From positions 11,470,802-11,534,801 of the forward strand of contig NC_045145.1 of the NCBI RefSeq assembly GCF_008831285.2: a stretch of DNA of 64,000 nt. Reading direction: 5' to 3'. Below, one piece after another: positions 47,165 through 58,105 of the stretch. The first letter of the stretch is position 1; each line of letters begins with the position of its first letter. A model generated the notes under the pieces. That model did no database searches and was not told where the DNA came from. It was given only the letters and a program-made list of their open reading frames with translations. The position numbers and the translations under genes are program-made. Source of the stretch: Nymphaea colorata. Taxonomy: Eukaryota > Streptophyta > Magnoliopsida > Nymphaeales > Nymphaeaceae.

Positions 47165-48363
47165 TTTCAGAGTCTTCACTCAAGATGTATTTTTTCCAAC
47201 ATGGTGTCACCTTCCCTTATGATCACATCCTCTTCGGGAAAGAACCTGAATAGTCTACTTATGTTTCCCTTGAGTTTAGACCCTTGGCTCTCGAATGGTA
47301 TCGGTTTTCGCATCTTACCTTCTCTCAGATGTCTCCTTCTTACTTTGAAGAATGTAGGTTAGAGACAGTGGCAACTGGAGGAATGCAATCAGTAGATGAG
47401 AATTTGATGCATGCTATTGTCAATCAATGGAACCCAAGGACCCCTTCTTTTTTGCTTTTCTGGAGAGAAATGACAGTATTATTGGATGAATTTGTTGAAA
47501 CACTAGACCTCCCTACCCTGACTTGCAATCCAAATGACTCATTGAAGAAACAATTCCTCATGAACCCAACTAACGTTAATGCAAATGACCTTATAACTCA
47601 CTTTATTGGACCAATAACTTGGCCCTTTGTAGAAAGCCTTAAGAGTCAAAGCATCAACCTAAAAAGCCTATACGAAGAATTTGGAACCTATGTTGAGTCT
47701 TTCATCTTATCTTGAAAAGCCATAGGAAGAGTTAAGCATTGTACGATGCTTTGCACAATGGGAATGACTCTCTTTACTAACGGAACCAGTCTCTCAAATG
47801 TTCGTATCGCTCAACTTTTCTTGATATGGGGGCATAGTGGGACCCAACACTTGTTAGTAACAATGACAGTCTTGGCTTTCCTTTATTGAGGACTCACCCA
47901 CTTTACCATCAAAGACACCGACCATGTAGAAGAATGCACATACACTTTACAATCATGATTCCTCAAGCATGCTGAACCCTGAGCTAGTCTATTCATAAAC
48001 ACTGATGGAGCATTGACAATCTTAGAACCATACCGTCACTTGATCGAGCAGCTAGATGGAGAAGAGATCATTTGGGATTAGTATGATTGTCATCAGAAAT
48101 CCACCTACATACATTCACCATTATCATGGTCTTACCGTACTCTTGGGCACCTATTTCATAGTTGATTATTGTGTTGATAGATGCATGAGATAATTCTCTC
48201 AGAGATAGAAGATAGTTTTCTGTACGCACCAATTGGAGCTATTCGTGAATTCAACCTCAGCTCTCCTCAATGGACAGCATTGAGGACAGTAGCTCAACAA
48301 GAATGGAAGAAGGAATATGCCAAGTGGTGGGATGCCAACCAGCCACCATCCATCTTTTCTTAA
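47165..48363 (+). pseudogene. Extra ORF of Tat element: plant mobile domain (PMD-like)
   Basis: Open over 47,284-47,715, with fragments before and after. It encodes LALEWYRFSHLTFSQM, then LMHAIVNQWNPRT and FWREMTVLLDEFVETLDLP, which match the start of the aminotransferase-like plant mobile domain (W-x-P-x-T-x-F then E-M-T-x-T-L-x-D-x-x-x-L-x-G-L-P). After a stop, GMTLFTNGTSLSNVRIAQLF and VTMTVLAFLY match the later block of the same domain. A final frame (48,181-48,363) contains FLYAPIGAIREF and a Trp-rich end. Plant mobile domains are known both in host genes and in additional ORFs of Tat-lineage retrotransposons. The function there is unknown. Stops between blocks make this copy a pseudogene. 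Confidence 0.75.
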
Positions 48364-48546
48364 AAATTTCTATTGTCAACTTTGTACTCTTTATTTTGTC
48401 TTCAGTCATATTCATATTTGATTAGTTAAAGTTTTCATGCATGTAATCTTTAAACTCTTAATGCAATGTGAACCTTCATTTTGTCATCATTTTCCTTCTA
48501 TGACTTTTTATTTTTCTGTCTTATAAAGTGAGTATTTGAAGCCAAC

Positions 48547-50330
48547 ATGATGGTTGAAACAAGAGCACAAGCTAAGCAGGCTCCTCAGAATGAAGTGTCA
48601 TCTTCTAGTCTTACGCTAGAAACACATGGCTTCCTAGCAGTTGAACTAAAAGGCTACCATATGTTCTGGTTGTTTATGGAGTGATTCATGAGGGAGCAAG
48701 AAAAACAAAAGGCTCTGATGGTTTCTCCAAAACCAGCAATTGAAAAGCCTACTAAACAATAAAAGAAACAAGAAAAACAACTAGTCTTCTCCTACAGATA
48801 AGGATAACGATAATCTAGTTTTAGACTCAACAACCAGTAAGAATGAAAGCCAAAATTGCTTCCGCCAAAGAAGAAAAAGACGACAAAAAAAAGCAAGAAA
48901 AGAAAAGAAATCATAGAGAAGAGCAGCTCACCTAGCCCTATCTCAAGTGAAAGATCGGAGGAGAAGCCGAAAAGGAAGATGAAGCCTACCAAGAAGGGCA
49001 AAAAGGCGAAGAAGTATTCCCCAAGTAGCAACTCGGATAGTAAGAGTTCTAAAGAGAAAGTAAAAGAAATCAAAGGCAAGAAGAAAAAGACAATGTCAAA
49101 GTTAGGCAAATCAAGTGATGACGAAAGTCTAAGTAAGTGTAAGTTTTATGAAATCGAAAAAGAATGTGCAACCTTGAACTTAGAGGGAAAGAAAAACACT
49201 CATACTCATGCAAGGATTATTACCTAGGCATTAAAGGAGATGAAGACATGAAGGGTTTGCCTAAGAAGTTCGTCAAATATGAGGGAACCACTTGCCGACA
49301 TGTTCATCTTTCGACATTCATCAATGATTGCTACAAGATTTGGGTGCATAACAGAGCATTGTTTTGCTACTTTTCAAGAAGTCTTAAAGGCACTGCAATG
49401 CAATGGTATAAAGAATATGTTAACCCAGTTGAACTTAAGGAATTCGATACATTGGTTAACATGTTCATTTGAGAGATTTGAGCAAGATGTCCCCATGGAT
49501 TCAACCCTCAGTATCCCTTATAGTCACCTCAAAAACAAAGAGAAAAGACTCTACAATTTATCCAAAAATGGAGAATTTGTTGCAACAAGATGAAGGAGCC
49601 AATCTCAAGAACAGAAGCTTTGTCACTTATTAGAAAAAATTCTGCCCAACCCTAAAAGGGTCTCATCTGCAATGCTTTAATCAAGACTTTTGCTGAGTTG
49701 ATCGAACAAGCAAATTTAATAGATGAATGAATTGAAGAAGACAATTTTGATAGAATCATTGTACCCAAGTATAAAGAAGAAGGTAAAAAATGAGGAAGAA
49801 TACAGTTGCCCACTTACTTCATGGCAAATGTCGGCCCTATAAAAGACAATGACAACAATTATAAGCATGACAAAAAGATAAACCATAAGAAAAACACACA
49901 ACTGCCCAAAGGAAATGAAGAAGGAAGGAACAAACATCTAGGTTGGAGTTATGACCGGAAGTTCACTCTCCTCAGTCAATCTTGCAAGAAGATCTTAGAA
50001 TACCTCCTCGCCAAAGGAACTGTTGTCTTACCAAAAGTTTTCTAACCTCCAAAAATGATGGGAAGTGATACAGAAAAATTATGTAAGTTTCATCGTACCC
50101 CCGGTCATGACACTGAGGATTGTTTTCTCCTCAAGAACATCATCCAAGTTTTCATCAACAAAGATCTCAAGATTGATGATGATAACATCCCTGAGGTATT
50201 GAAAAATTCATTCCCTGATCATAGGAGGGCAGTAGTCGCCACAATCACAGTAGTTACTCTACTCTCATACCATCCACAAGAGCACATCCTGCCTTGTGAT
50301 GAAAACAATTCACACTAAGTTATGGTGACT
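48547..50330 (+). pseudogene. Tat gag, degenerate
   Basis: It starts with MMVETRAQAKQ, the usual gypsy Gag opening. A very Lys- and Ser-rich segment follows (48,856-49,130), then the Gag core: KFVKYEGTTCRHVHLSTF, SLKGTAMQWYKEY and LVNMF, continuing after a frameshift through the 49.45-49.6 kb segment. The C-terminal part has YDRKFTLLSQSCKKILEYL, LPKV and a zinc-knuckle-like CKFHRTPGHDTEDCFLL (50,085-50,140). The same order occurs in the minus-strand remnant at 3,180-4,190. Frame changes near 48.7, 49.2-49.5, 49.6 and 50.05 kb break it. Gag would package the RNA. Confidence 0.85.
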
Positions 50331-50639
50331 AATCGGGGTAAGCAACCTTTAGACTTTATTAGTATGATGAACAATAGGGTAGAAGGTTCATCCAAAAACT
50401 CTATTATAATTTCAAATATTTTTCCCTTATGAGGTGGTGACGATGAGTCATCAGACGACTCCTCAAACGAGGAACCATGTTATTTGGATGATGTTATCCC
50501 TTTGGAAGAACGTCTTATTAAGGAAGATTGGATTCAATCCTCCAAGGAATAGTCAATCACTTTTTCATAAAAATATCTTTTAAAATGGGGGTATTACCAT
50601 GAAGATGTTCTTTACATCGTCTTCCAAGTTAATAAAATG

Positions 50640-50900
50640 ATTGTGTCACATGTATTGATTGATGAAGTGATTTAAATACTTGTCCTGATTTCACTGCCAA
50701 GGCTTTGGGCTTCCATGAATACAAGTATCATCCTGATGAAACCATGATATATGAATATGATAGTCGAAGCATGAATAGCAAAGGGACCCTCATTATGGAT
50801 GTGATCATCAAATGCACCAGTCACTGAATTTTATTTCATGTGATAGATGTACCCCCATCATACAACTTGCTCTTGGGATGTCCTTGGATCCACTCTTAAC
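50640..50900 (+). pseudogene. Tat aspartic protease, degenerate
   Basis: The segment encodes HVLIDE (catalytic Asp, but followed by E-V where D-x-G/S is normal) and continues in an adjacent frame with ALGFHEYKYHPDETMIYEYD. It ends with the family signature PPSYNLLLGCPWIHS. The active-site triplet and the frame are both damaged. This enzyme would cleave Gag-Pol. Confidence 0.75.
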
Positions 50901-51879
50901 CCATGCTTCAGGTAGAATTTTGGCTCATCTGTCATCACCCTACATGCAAAGGACCTAGTCGTGAGGTTGGTACAGCCTATGCTTTCTAGACCAATTGAGT
51001 CAGCAGATGTACCCAACATAAGGACAATGAAAGAAGCACCTTTGAAAGAATGGATGCAGAGCATGGAGGTAGGCAAATCATATAGAAGTGCATATACTGT
51101 CTCAAGCAGTCATCTAAATTATCAAAAACATCCCTTGTATGCTCATTTCGTGGGAAACCCTAAGGGATTTCAGTCGTTTTTGAAAGGTGGTTACCATCCA
51201 TTCACTAGCCTCAGAAAGAATGAAGATGGCATCTTACAATCAATCATGATCCTCTTTCAGATCAATACCCGAGGATTGGGATACCCTGAAAAAGTTTGAA
51301 GAAGACCTTGTTGGCTGATAGTATTTGCCTTTTTCAAATCCTCTAATGAATTTTGTAATTTCAACTTGTACCTATCTAGTCTCATGAGAGGACTCCCTCT
51401 ATTAACCAAAAACATTTTATACGCAATGCTAGTAATCTTTTGTTGTGATTATCAATTTTAATTTTATTCAATTATCCTCCTCTTTACAAGATTTGGAACT
51501 CAACAAGTCTCTGTTCTTTCTTTTTCCTCAGAAGTCTCCTCAAAAAGCATTTGTCAAACTAGCAATTGATGAAATAGTACCTACAACAATACTTGAGTCA
51601 GAATATTGGAGTTTACTCACACTAAAAAATATGAGTATCTCTTGTCCGTAGTTAATGATTCAATTGAAGAAATTAACATTGGAACCAGTGAGAATACTAA
51701 GATCCTTCAAATTGGCACTGGTTTTTCAATAAAAGAGAGGAAAAGTTGGTGGTCTTTCTTATAACTCACGAAGAAGTTTTCGCATAGACTTATGAAGATA
51801 TGTCAGGCCTAGCTGGTGAACATTATTTACTCGTAAGTCCTAGTTGCTAGCCAGTTAAACAAAAATTGAGTAACCTTGA

Positions 51880-52680
51880 TCATTGACTAAAAGGACCCAC
51901 AAAAAAGGATTAGAGGACCTACTAAAGACAATATTTATTCACGCTATTGATTACCCCGAATGGTTGGCTATTATCATGGTTGTCCTCAAGAGAAATGACA
52001 AACTCAGGTTGGCATTGACTTTTGAGACCTGAATAAAGCCACACCAAAAGATGATTACCCTCTTTCAAATATTGATTTATTGGTAGACAGTACCGTAAGT
52101 AATGTCATATTCTCTTTTATGGATGGATGTTCGGGATATAAACAAATCAAATTGGCAGTCAAGAATCAACCCAAAACTATCTTTACCACACCTAGGGCCA
52201 ATTTCTGTTACACAATAATACTATTTGGATTAAAGAATACTTGAGCAACTTATCAAAGAGCCATGGCTGCTATCTTCAATGACCAAATGCACAAAATCAT
52301 GGATGCATATATCAATAGCATCTTAATTAAATATGAGGTAAGAAAGGATCACATTGAAACTCTTGCCAAGTGTTCGAGAGACTCTTGCAGTACAAGCTTC
52401 ATTTGAATCCCTAAAAATGTTTGTTTCAAGTTGAATTAGGTAAACTTTTGGGTTTCATGGTCAGTAAGTGAGGGATCGAGGTGGATCTCACCAAAGATAA
52501 AGCAATCATCCATATGCCACAACCTATCAATATCAAAGAACTATGAAGTTTACAAGGGCAAATCCAATCTATCAGATGATTCATCTCCAATCTAGCCATC
52601 AAAAGTGAACCAATCAACCAGCTACTAAAACATTGTGTCAAATTTGAATGGGGTCTTGAGTACCAACAATCATTAAAGAG
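51880..52680 (+). pseudogene. Tat reverse transcriptase with destroyed active site
   Basis: Readable RT blocks: DLNKATPKDDYPLSNIDLLVD, then SFMDGCSGYKQIKLA (first catalytic Asp in FMDG retained), then KTIFTTPRANFCYTIILFGLKN and ATYQRAMAAIF. The block IMDAYINSILIKY follows, where Y-[VI]-D-D is expected; at 52,308-52,319 both catalytic aspartates are replaced (Y-I-N-S). Downstream the thumb and connection are shifted in frame. No polymerase activity is possible from this copy. Confidence 0.88.
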
Positions 52681-52681
52681 G

Positions 52682-53110
52682 ATGAAGAAATACATTTCAA
52701 ATCCACCAATCCTAAAGCTCCTGATGTTGGGTAGACCATTGCTACTTTACATCAGAGTAAATGAGTCAGCATGTGAGGGCTTTTTGGCACAGTACGAGGA
52801 AGGAAACCACATCGAGCATGCAATTTATTGCATCAGCAAAACTTTTCTTCAATATGAAAAGAAGTACTTTCCCATGGAAAAAACTTGTCTAGCATTGGTT
52901 TGCATGTATTAGAAACTAAGATATTATTTATTAGCTTGTGAGGTCAATATACTCTCCAAGCTAAATCCTCTTAAGTATATCTTATAGTAGTTATTCCTTA
53001 ATAAGCGCATCACCAAGTCGCAAGTTTTGCTAATGCAATATGATCTTGAATATGTGTCCCAGAAGTCAATCAAAGGACAAGTGATTGCATATCAGTTAGC
53101 AGGCTTTCTC
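52682..53110 (+). pseudogene. Tat RNase H (first, gypsy-type), degenerate
   Basis: It encodes KKYISNPPILKLLM (connection), LLLYIRVNESACEGFLAQ, then HAIYCISKTFLQYEKKYFP and KTCLALVC, the usual gypsy connection and RNase H entry. It continues past a stop with LRYYLLACEVNILSKLNPLKYI. The stop at about 52,912 truncates the frame. Confidence 0.85.
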
Positions 53111-53189
53111 TAGTATGAAGAAATCATAACAGATAATGAGTTTACCTATGAATATGTGCTAAGATCAAAAGTAATCCCGACATGAAATA

Positions 53190-53600
53190 TGTTCTTTGAC
53201 AGATCCAAAAAATGTGATGGAAACAGGTATAGGCCTTTTACTTATCACTCAGGAAGATGAAATGATGTCATATTCTTTGAAACTTGACTTTTCATGTATC
53301 CATAACATGGCTGAATATGAAGCCCTCATACAAGGACTTCGTTCTTTACTAAGTTTTCAAGTAAAAGGGGTGAATGCTTTCAGCAATTTTCAGCTTATCA
53401 TTAATCAAGTGAATGGAGAATGACAGTTCAAAGACGAAAAGTTGGTATCATATCAAGAGATCGCTACCTCTTTGATTTATCAGTTTGAAAAAGTATAGTT
53501 GGTTCACATAGAAAGAGAGGGCAACCCTATTGTGTATGCCTCGCGAGCTGAGAATCCGCTATCTCATTTCAAACCAACGAAGCAATCTGTTCTTTTGAAA
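53190..53600 (+). pseudogene. Tat second RNase H (archaeal-type), degenerate
   Basis: A second RNase H-like domain separates the first one from integrase. It encodes GIGLLLITQEDEMMSYSLKL, then NMAEYEALIQGLRSL (catalytic Glu in AEYEAL), then NFQLIINQVNGE, and after a stop LVHIEREGNPIVYASR. Presence of two RNase H domains is a defining feature of the Tat lineage. Stops at about 53,423 and 53,498 inactivate it. Confidence 0.85.
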
Positions 53601-53632
53601 TTGAAAAATTATAACATCTCACTTTTGGAACA

Positions 53633-54900
53633 ATGAAATATATTCATCATATCCAAAAGGAGAATACGCATTGGTATCATGATATCAAAAGTTACATTGA
53701 GAGTGAAGACTTCCCGGCTGGAATGCCTAAAAAGAAACAAAAAACAATTCAACGCATGCCAACAAGGTATTTTATTCTTGTAGGAGTGATATACAGGTGT
53801 GAATGTAGTACCAAATACTTTCAGTGCCTTGATGAGGATGAGACAAAAGAAGTCATCGAAGAGTCACATCGAGGAGACTGTGAGGACCATGTTGGTTACC
53901 ATGTTGGTCACCAATCAAATAGTTTGAGCAGAGTATTATTGGCCTACTTTGCAAAAGATTGTTATCAATTTTTCAAAAGATGTAAAAAATGTCGGTTGCA
54001 TACCCCAATAATCCATGCACCTTCCTCTCACTTACATTCTATAACATCCCCTTGGCTATTTTCAATATGGACATTTGACGTAGCCGGACCAATATCCCTT
54101 ACAACTTTTAACAGCCATAAGTATTTCCTTGTTGCAATAGACTATTTTATCAAATGAATAGAAGTCGTGATGCTCAGAATAATAGAAGGGCATCATGTAG
54201 TATTCTTTATTCACAAGAATCCGTTCTGTAGATTCAGAGTCTCATATGATATAGTATCAGATAATGCGACTCATTTCAAAAATGAAAAATGAAGCAATTA
54301 TGCAGCAAATACCACATCACATATCATTTTTCAGCTCCTTATTACCCCCAAGATAATGGGCATGCAGAGACCACCAATAGATCTTGATCCGCATCTTGGA
54401 GCGGACAGTGGAAACTAGAAGAAAATTGCACGAAAAGATGCACAACGCCATGTGGGCATATCTCATCATTATGAGAACCCTTACAAATGCTTACCCAACA
54501 GAACTAGTCTACGGAACGGAAGTGGTTCTACCATTGCATGTATTAAAACATGCTTTGAAGTTCGCTTCTTATTGAACTTCCTCTAAATCAATATTAGCAG
54601 AAGAAACTAATGCAGCTCGATTTGTTTGATGAAAATAGGCTAAAAGCGGTTTAGCATGCTGAAGCCTATCACCAGAGGGTGGCTAGACAATTTGTCAAGT
54701 CAGTTATTGAGAGACATTTCAAAGTGAATGATTTGGTCGTACAATCTGTGGTATATCTCATAGGATGACCACATGGTAAGTGGACACTAAACTGGGAAGG
54801 CCCATACGTTGTTTAGGAAACTTTGCCCATAACTCATACCGATCAATTGATGCTGATAGGGTTGAACTTACTGATCCTGTTAACACTCTTCACCTCAACA
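53633..54900 (+). pseudogene. Tat integrase, degenerate
   Basis: An intact 174-residue stretch (53,633-54,157) holds YFILVGVIYRC, HRGDCEDHVGYH and CKKCRLH (zinc-binding His and Cys), and WTFDVAGPIS with the first catalytic Asp. IVSDNATHFKNE (second catalytic Asp) follows in the same frame after a stop. The third motif with Glu is readable near 54,345-54,375 in another frame. A long C-terminal part with KMHNAMWAYLI, TNAYPTELVYGTEVVLP and, near 54,720-54,815, the HGKWTLNWEGPYVV block ends the protein. Numerous stops and frameshifts exclude activity. Confidence 0.88.
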
Positions 54901-55195
54901 AATTCTACACTTAGTCCTCTTGTATTCACCTTTCAATCAATGACAAATATTTGTGTTCTCTACATTTGATCTATTATCCATTTGAATTTTTCTCAGTTGT
55001 AAAAAGTAAACGATTACACTGGACATTTTTTTATTATTATCGTTCAAAACTTGAGGACAAACCCATGTAGGTAAGGGGTTAAGCCTACAACACAACTCAA
55101 GAGCAACCCATGCAGGTAGGGGGTTAAACCTATGATGCAAGACAAAGTAACCTGCTCAGGTAAGAGGTCAAACCTGAATTCAATCTTGCCAAGCC

Positions 55196-55203
55196 CGTGT
55201 AGG
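55196..55203. repeat. 8-bp target-site duplication of nested hAT element (left copy)
   Basis: CGTGTAGG, exactly repeated at 55,840-55,847. Eight-base duplications are typical of hAT transposons. Confidence 0.88.
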
Positions 55204-55839
55204 TAAGGCTGGGCACCGGGCCGGGCTGGGCCGGCCCAGCCCGTAAAAATTGACAAAAGTTAAGCCCATTAACGTTATCGGGCCGGCCCGAGACCCGACC
55301 CGTTTATAAGCGGGCCAAGCCGGGCCGATGAAGTAGATGAAGTATCGGCCTTGGGCTTGAGATTGTGCTAGAGGCCCAGTGCGGCCAGGCCCGATTATCC
55401 GCCTGGGTTTGGCCTCCTGCAGGCTGTAGGTCTCCACTTTTCAAGTTTTCCCCTTTTTTTCAGTTGTCGTAGAGCCGTGGGTGATGGGCAATGGGTAGGA
55501 CTGGAGGAGGTGTTCAACGGTAGTGAGCGAGGTCATGGCGGCATCGGCTACGGGGTAGAAGAATGAAAGGAAAGTATGAAAAACACATTCAAAAGAAGTG
55601 GAAATCGAAAACCCAAACATAAGTAAAGGGGCAAAAAAAAAAGTTTTTTTTTTTAAATTACGGGCTTGTCAGGCCGTCGTCGAACGTTGGATCAAGCCCG
55701 GGCCCGACCCGTTAAGTATCGGGCCGGGCCGGGCCCGATAAAATCTGGCCCGCTAAGGATTTTTCAAGGCCCGGGCCCGGGCCCAAGTCGGGCCGGGTAC
55801 CGGGTACCCGGCGGTGGCCCGGCCCGGTGCCCAGGCTTA
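55204..55839. mobile_element. Nested non-autonomous hAT element with GC-rich ends
   Basis: 636 bp. Left end TAAGGCTGGGCACCGGGCC and right end, read inward, TAAGCCTGGGCACCGGGCC: one mismatch in 19 bases, with the inverted similarity extending several bases more. It has a perfect 8-bp TSD (CGTGTAGG). Both terminal 100-150 bp are packed with GGGCCGGGCC, CCCGACCCG and CCCGGGCCC words, while the centre is AT-rich. There is no transposase frame, so it must be mobilised in trans. It interrupts the Tat 3' minisatellite and is therefore younger than that element. Fragments of the same family occur at 16,882-17,096 and 60,634-61,487. Confidence 0.88.
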
Positions 55840-55847
55840 CGTGTAGG
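55840..55847. repeat. 8-bp target-site duplication of nested hAT element (right copy)
   Basis: CGTGTAGG, matching 55,196-55,203. Confidence 0.88.
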
Positions 55848-55989
55848 TAAAGGGTTAAAACTATAAAAAGCTCAAATAACTCATTTAGGTAAGGGGTTAA
55901 ACCTAAAATGTCACTTCAAACATGTTTTTGTTTGAAAAATTAGGGATACTTATCTTTACCACTAAGCGTGGCATGTGTCAACTTAGTAA

Positions 55990-56002
55990 CAAAGAGGGGC
56001 AT
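55990..56002 (+). promoter_or_regulatory. Polypurine tract of Tat element
   Basis: CAAAGAGGGGCAT directly before the 3' LTR. Confidence 0.75.
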
Positions 56003-57800
56003 TTTTATAACCTCAAATTTTTTCAAAGAACTGTATTATATTTTACTCAAACAAAATTCTCTGTTATTGACCATTTTTACAATGATTTGGATCTAATTTT
56101 GGACCCCAAGCCCAAGCTCAGGTCAAAACTGACTTCTATATCTATACCCAAGTCTAATTCATAACCCCTCAATTGAAAATAGATCCCTAGACCCATATAT
56201 GAGTCCAAATTGCAAAATTTAAATTCAAAGTCCAACTATAGACCAAGATTCAGATCCCAATCCAACTCCTAGATCTCCTGATCTGAAATATGAAGCCAAG
56301 GCCGGTGATTTAAACCCACGAGCAAAACTAAGTCCAAACTAGAAAAATGGACCCATAAAGACGCTCTTGGATCCAAATTAGATCCAAAACCAAATTTTGG
56401 ATTCAAATTGAGAATTTCAATTCCCAAAGTCGATGCCAAAATAACAAATTTTGATACCATCAAGCACTATGCGCACATGCACAGACATTCCCTTTGTTTT
56501 GCATCTCAATTTTGCTTCAAAATATGCTTTGAGCCTAAACTACTCATCCAACACGCCAGGCACTGTTGCGTGTGGCACGACCACAACACCTCCTAGCGCC
56601 AGCATGCCAGGCATGTCAACGCCATCTGCCAGCATGCCAGGCGTTGTTGTCTGATAGCACAGGCCGCATGTGCCAAGGCACTGCCCCCCTTAGGGGCATT
56701 TTTGGTTTGATGGGTGGGCATTAGCCCTTCCCACACCCCCAAAGGGGTGTTTGCAGAGCTAAGTGTCAATCTCACTTGGTCAAAACCTATTTAAAAAAAT
56801 TAAAATTATTCAAAAACACTTGAAATTCGCATGAAAATGTTGTTAAATTAAAAAAAAACAAATTATGAGTTTTGGCTCCAAAACTCCCAATAAATATCCC
56901 CGACTTTTCTCTCTTGAGCATAAGCTAACCCTTGAGGAATCTATAATGCTTTCTCATTTGAATACAAGTTTTTCTCCTACCTCTCTCCATTTCTCTCTTC
57001 ATCTACATCTCCAACCTCCACTCTTCAATGAAGCACGATAAGGCTTCTCGGAGAGATATCTTCATCATTTTGGAGCCCCATTCGAGGAAGCTTTAGGATA
57101 ATCTGAAATAGGAGATTTATTTCCTAAAATCATTTTCATTAGAGCTATGTAATCAATATCTCAATCTATTTTTTTCTTTCTCCCTTCTTCATCCCCTTAT
57201 GGCCATACATGATAACTTTCAAATCTCCTCTTCGGAGTCAAGAGTCATTTTTGAGTGCACTGAGAGCATAAGAAGGTGAAATGAGGTTTTATTCTGGGAT
57301 TGAAACATGTTTCTCTTCTATTGAATGTTGCTTTGTTTTTAGATGTTGTTCATGTATAATTGATTGATTTTTCTTATTTATATACAAATGAACGGTGAGA
57401 ATGAGTGCTTGGATTGTGATTTCTTTATTACTATGTTGATTTTTTTTTTGAGGTTGGGATTTGTCCAACCTGAAAAAATCATTTACGCATGTGTACATGT
57501 TGAAATGAATCTTCATGACATTCTTATGTTTAGCATTTCTCTTAATCAACCGACTAGGGATCCCAATGAGAGCTTTATAACATTGTTCTCCATTTTATGT
57601 GTACTTGATTTTCTTATATACCAAATGGTAAGAGAAATAGATTTCATTGTAATAGACGAAATGATTACCATTTGAGGTTCACATATAAAAATATTAGAAC
57701 CATGTTTTCAAAAGAATTTCGAAAATAAGAACTCTCAATGAGGCCTTGGAAACTTAGTTTAGGCTCTTCCATGAGCCCAAGTTCCTCTCCGACCTATAAA

Positions 57801-57988
57801 AAATCAAAGTCGGATATGCTCTAAGTTACCTCTTGATTTCAATTTTTCATAAAAGCATATGCATATATACATGTTATATACATATACATACACAAAATCA
57901 AGGTCGGATATGCTTCAAGTTACCTCTTGATTTCAATTTTTCATAAATGCATATGCATATATACATGTTATATACATATACATACACA
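57801..57988. repeat. 94-bp tandem duplication in Tat 3' LTR
   Basis: Units start at 57,801 and 57,895. Both contain AGTTACCTCTTGATTTCAAT and GCATATGCATATATACATG. The 5' LTR has a single copy at the matching position (about 45,155-45,225), so the duplication arose after insertion. Confidence 0.88.
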
Positions 57989-58030
57989 TTTATCCTTATC
58001 TCTTTATGATTTAATGTATTCCTTATAAAT

Positions 58031-58034
<4 letters not shown>

Positions 58035-58103
<69 letters not shown>
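58035..58103. repeat. (AT)n microsatellite in Tat 3' LTR, 69 bp
   Basis: Pure AT repeat, counterpart of 45,377-45,492, followed by a CT run at about 58,120-58,148. Confidence 0.94.

Positions 58104-58105
<2 letters not shown>

Larger units (their letters stand above)
55055..55910. repeat. Minisatellite in 3' region of Tat element, unit about 40-50 bp
   Basis: The words AGGTAAGGGGTTAAACCTA recur about five times at 55,065-55,190 and 55,840-55,905, interrupted by the hAT element. The unit also shows CCCATGTAGG or CCCGTGTAGG before it. A minisatellite between pol and the 3' LTR is a known feature of Tat/Ogre elements. The nested hAT inserted exactly in one unit. Confidence 0.85.

Noticed and set aside
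55180-55866. Gly/Pro/Arg-rich frames on both strands near 55.2-55.9 kb
   Set aside because: Produced by GGGCC repeats in the ends of the hAT element.
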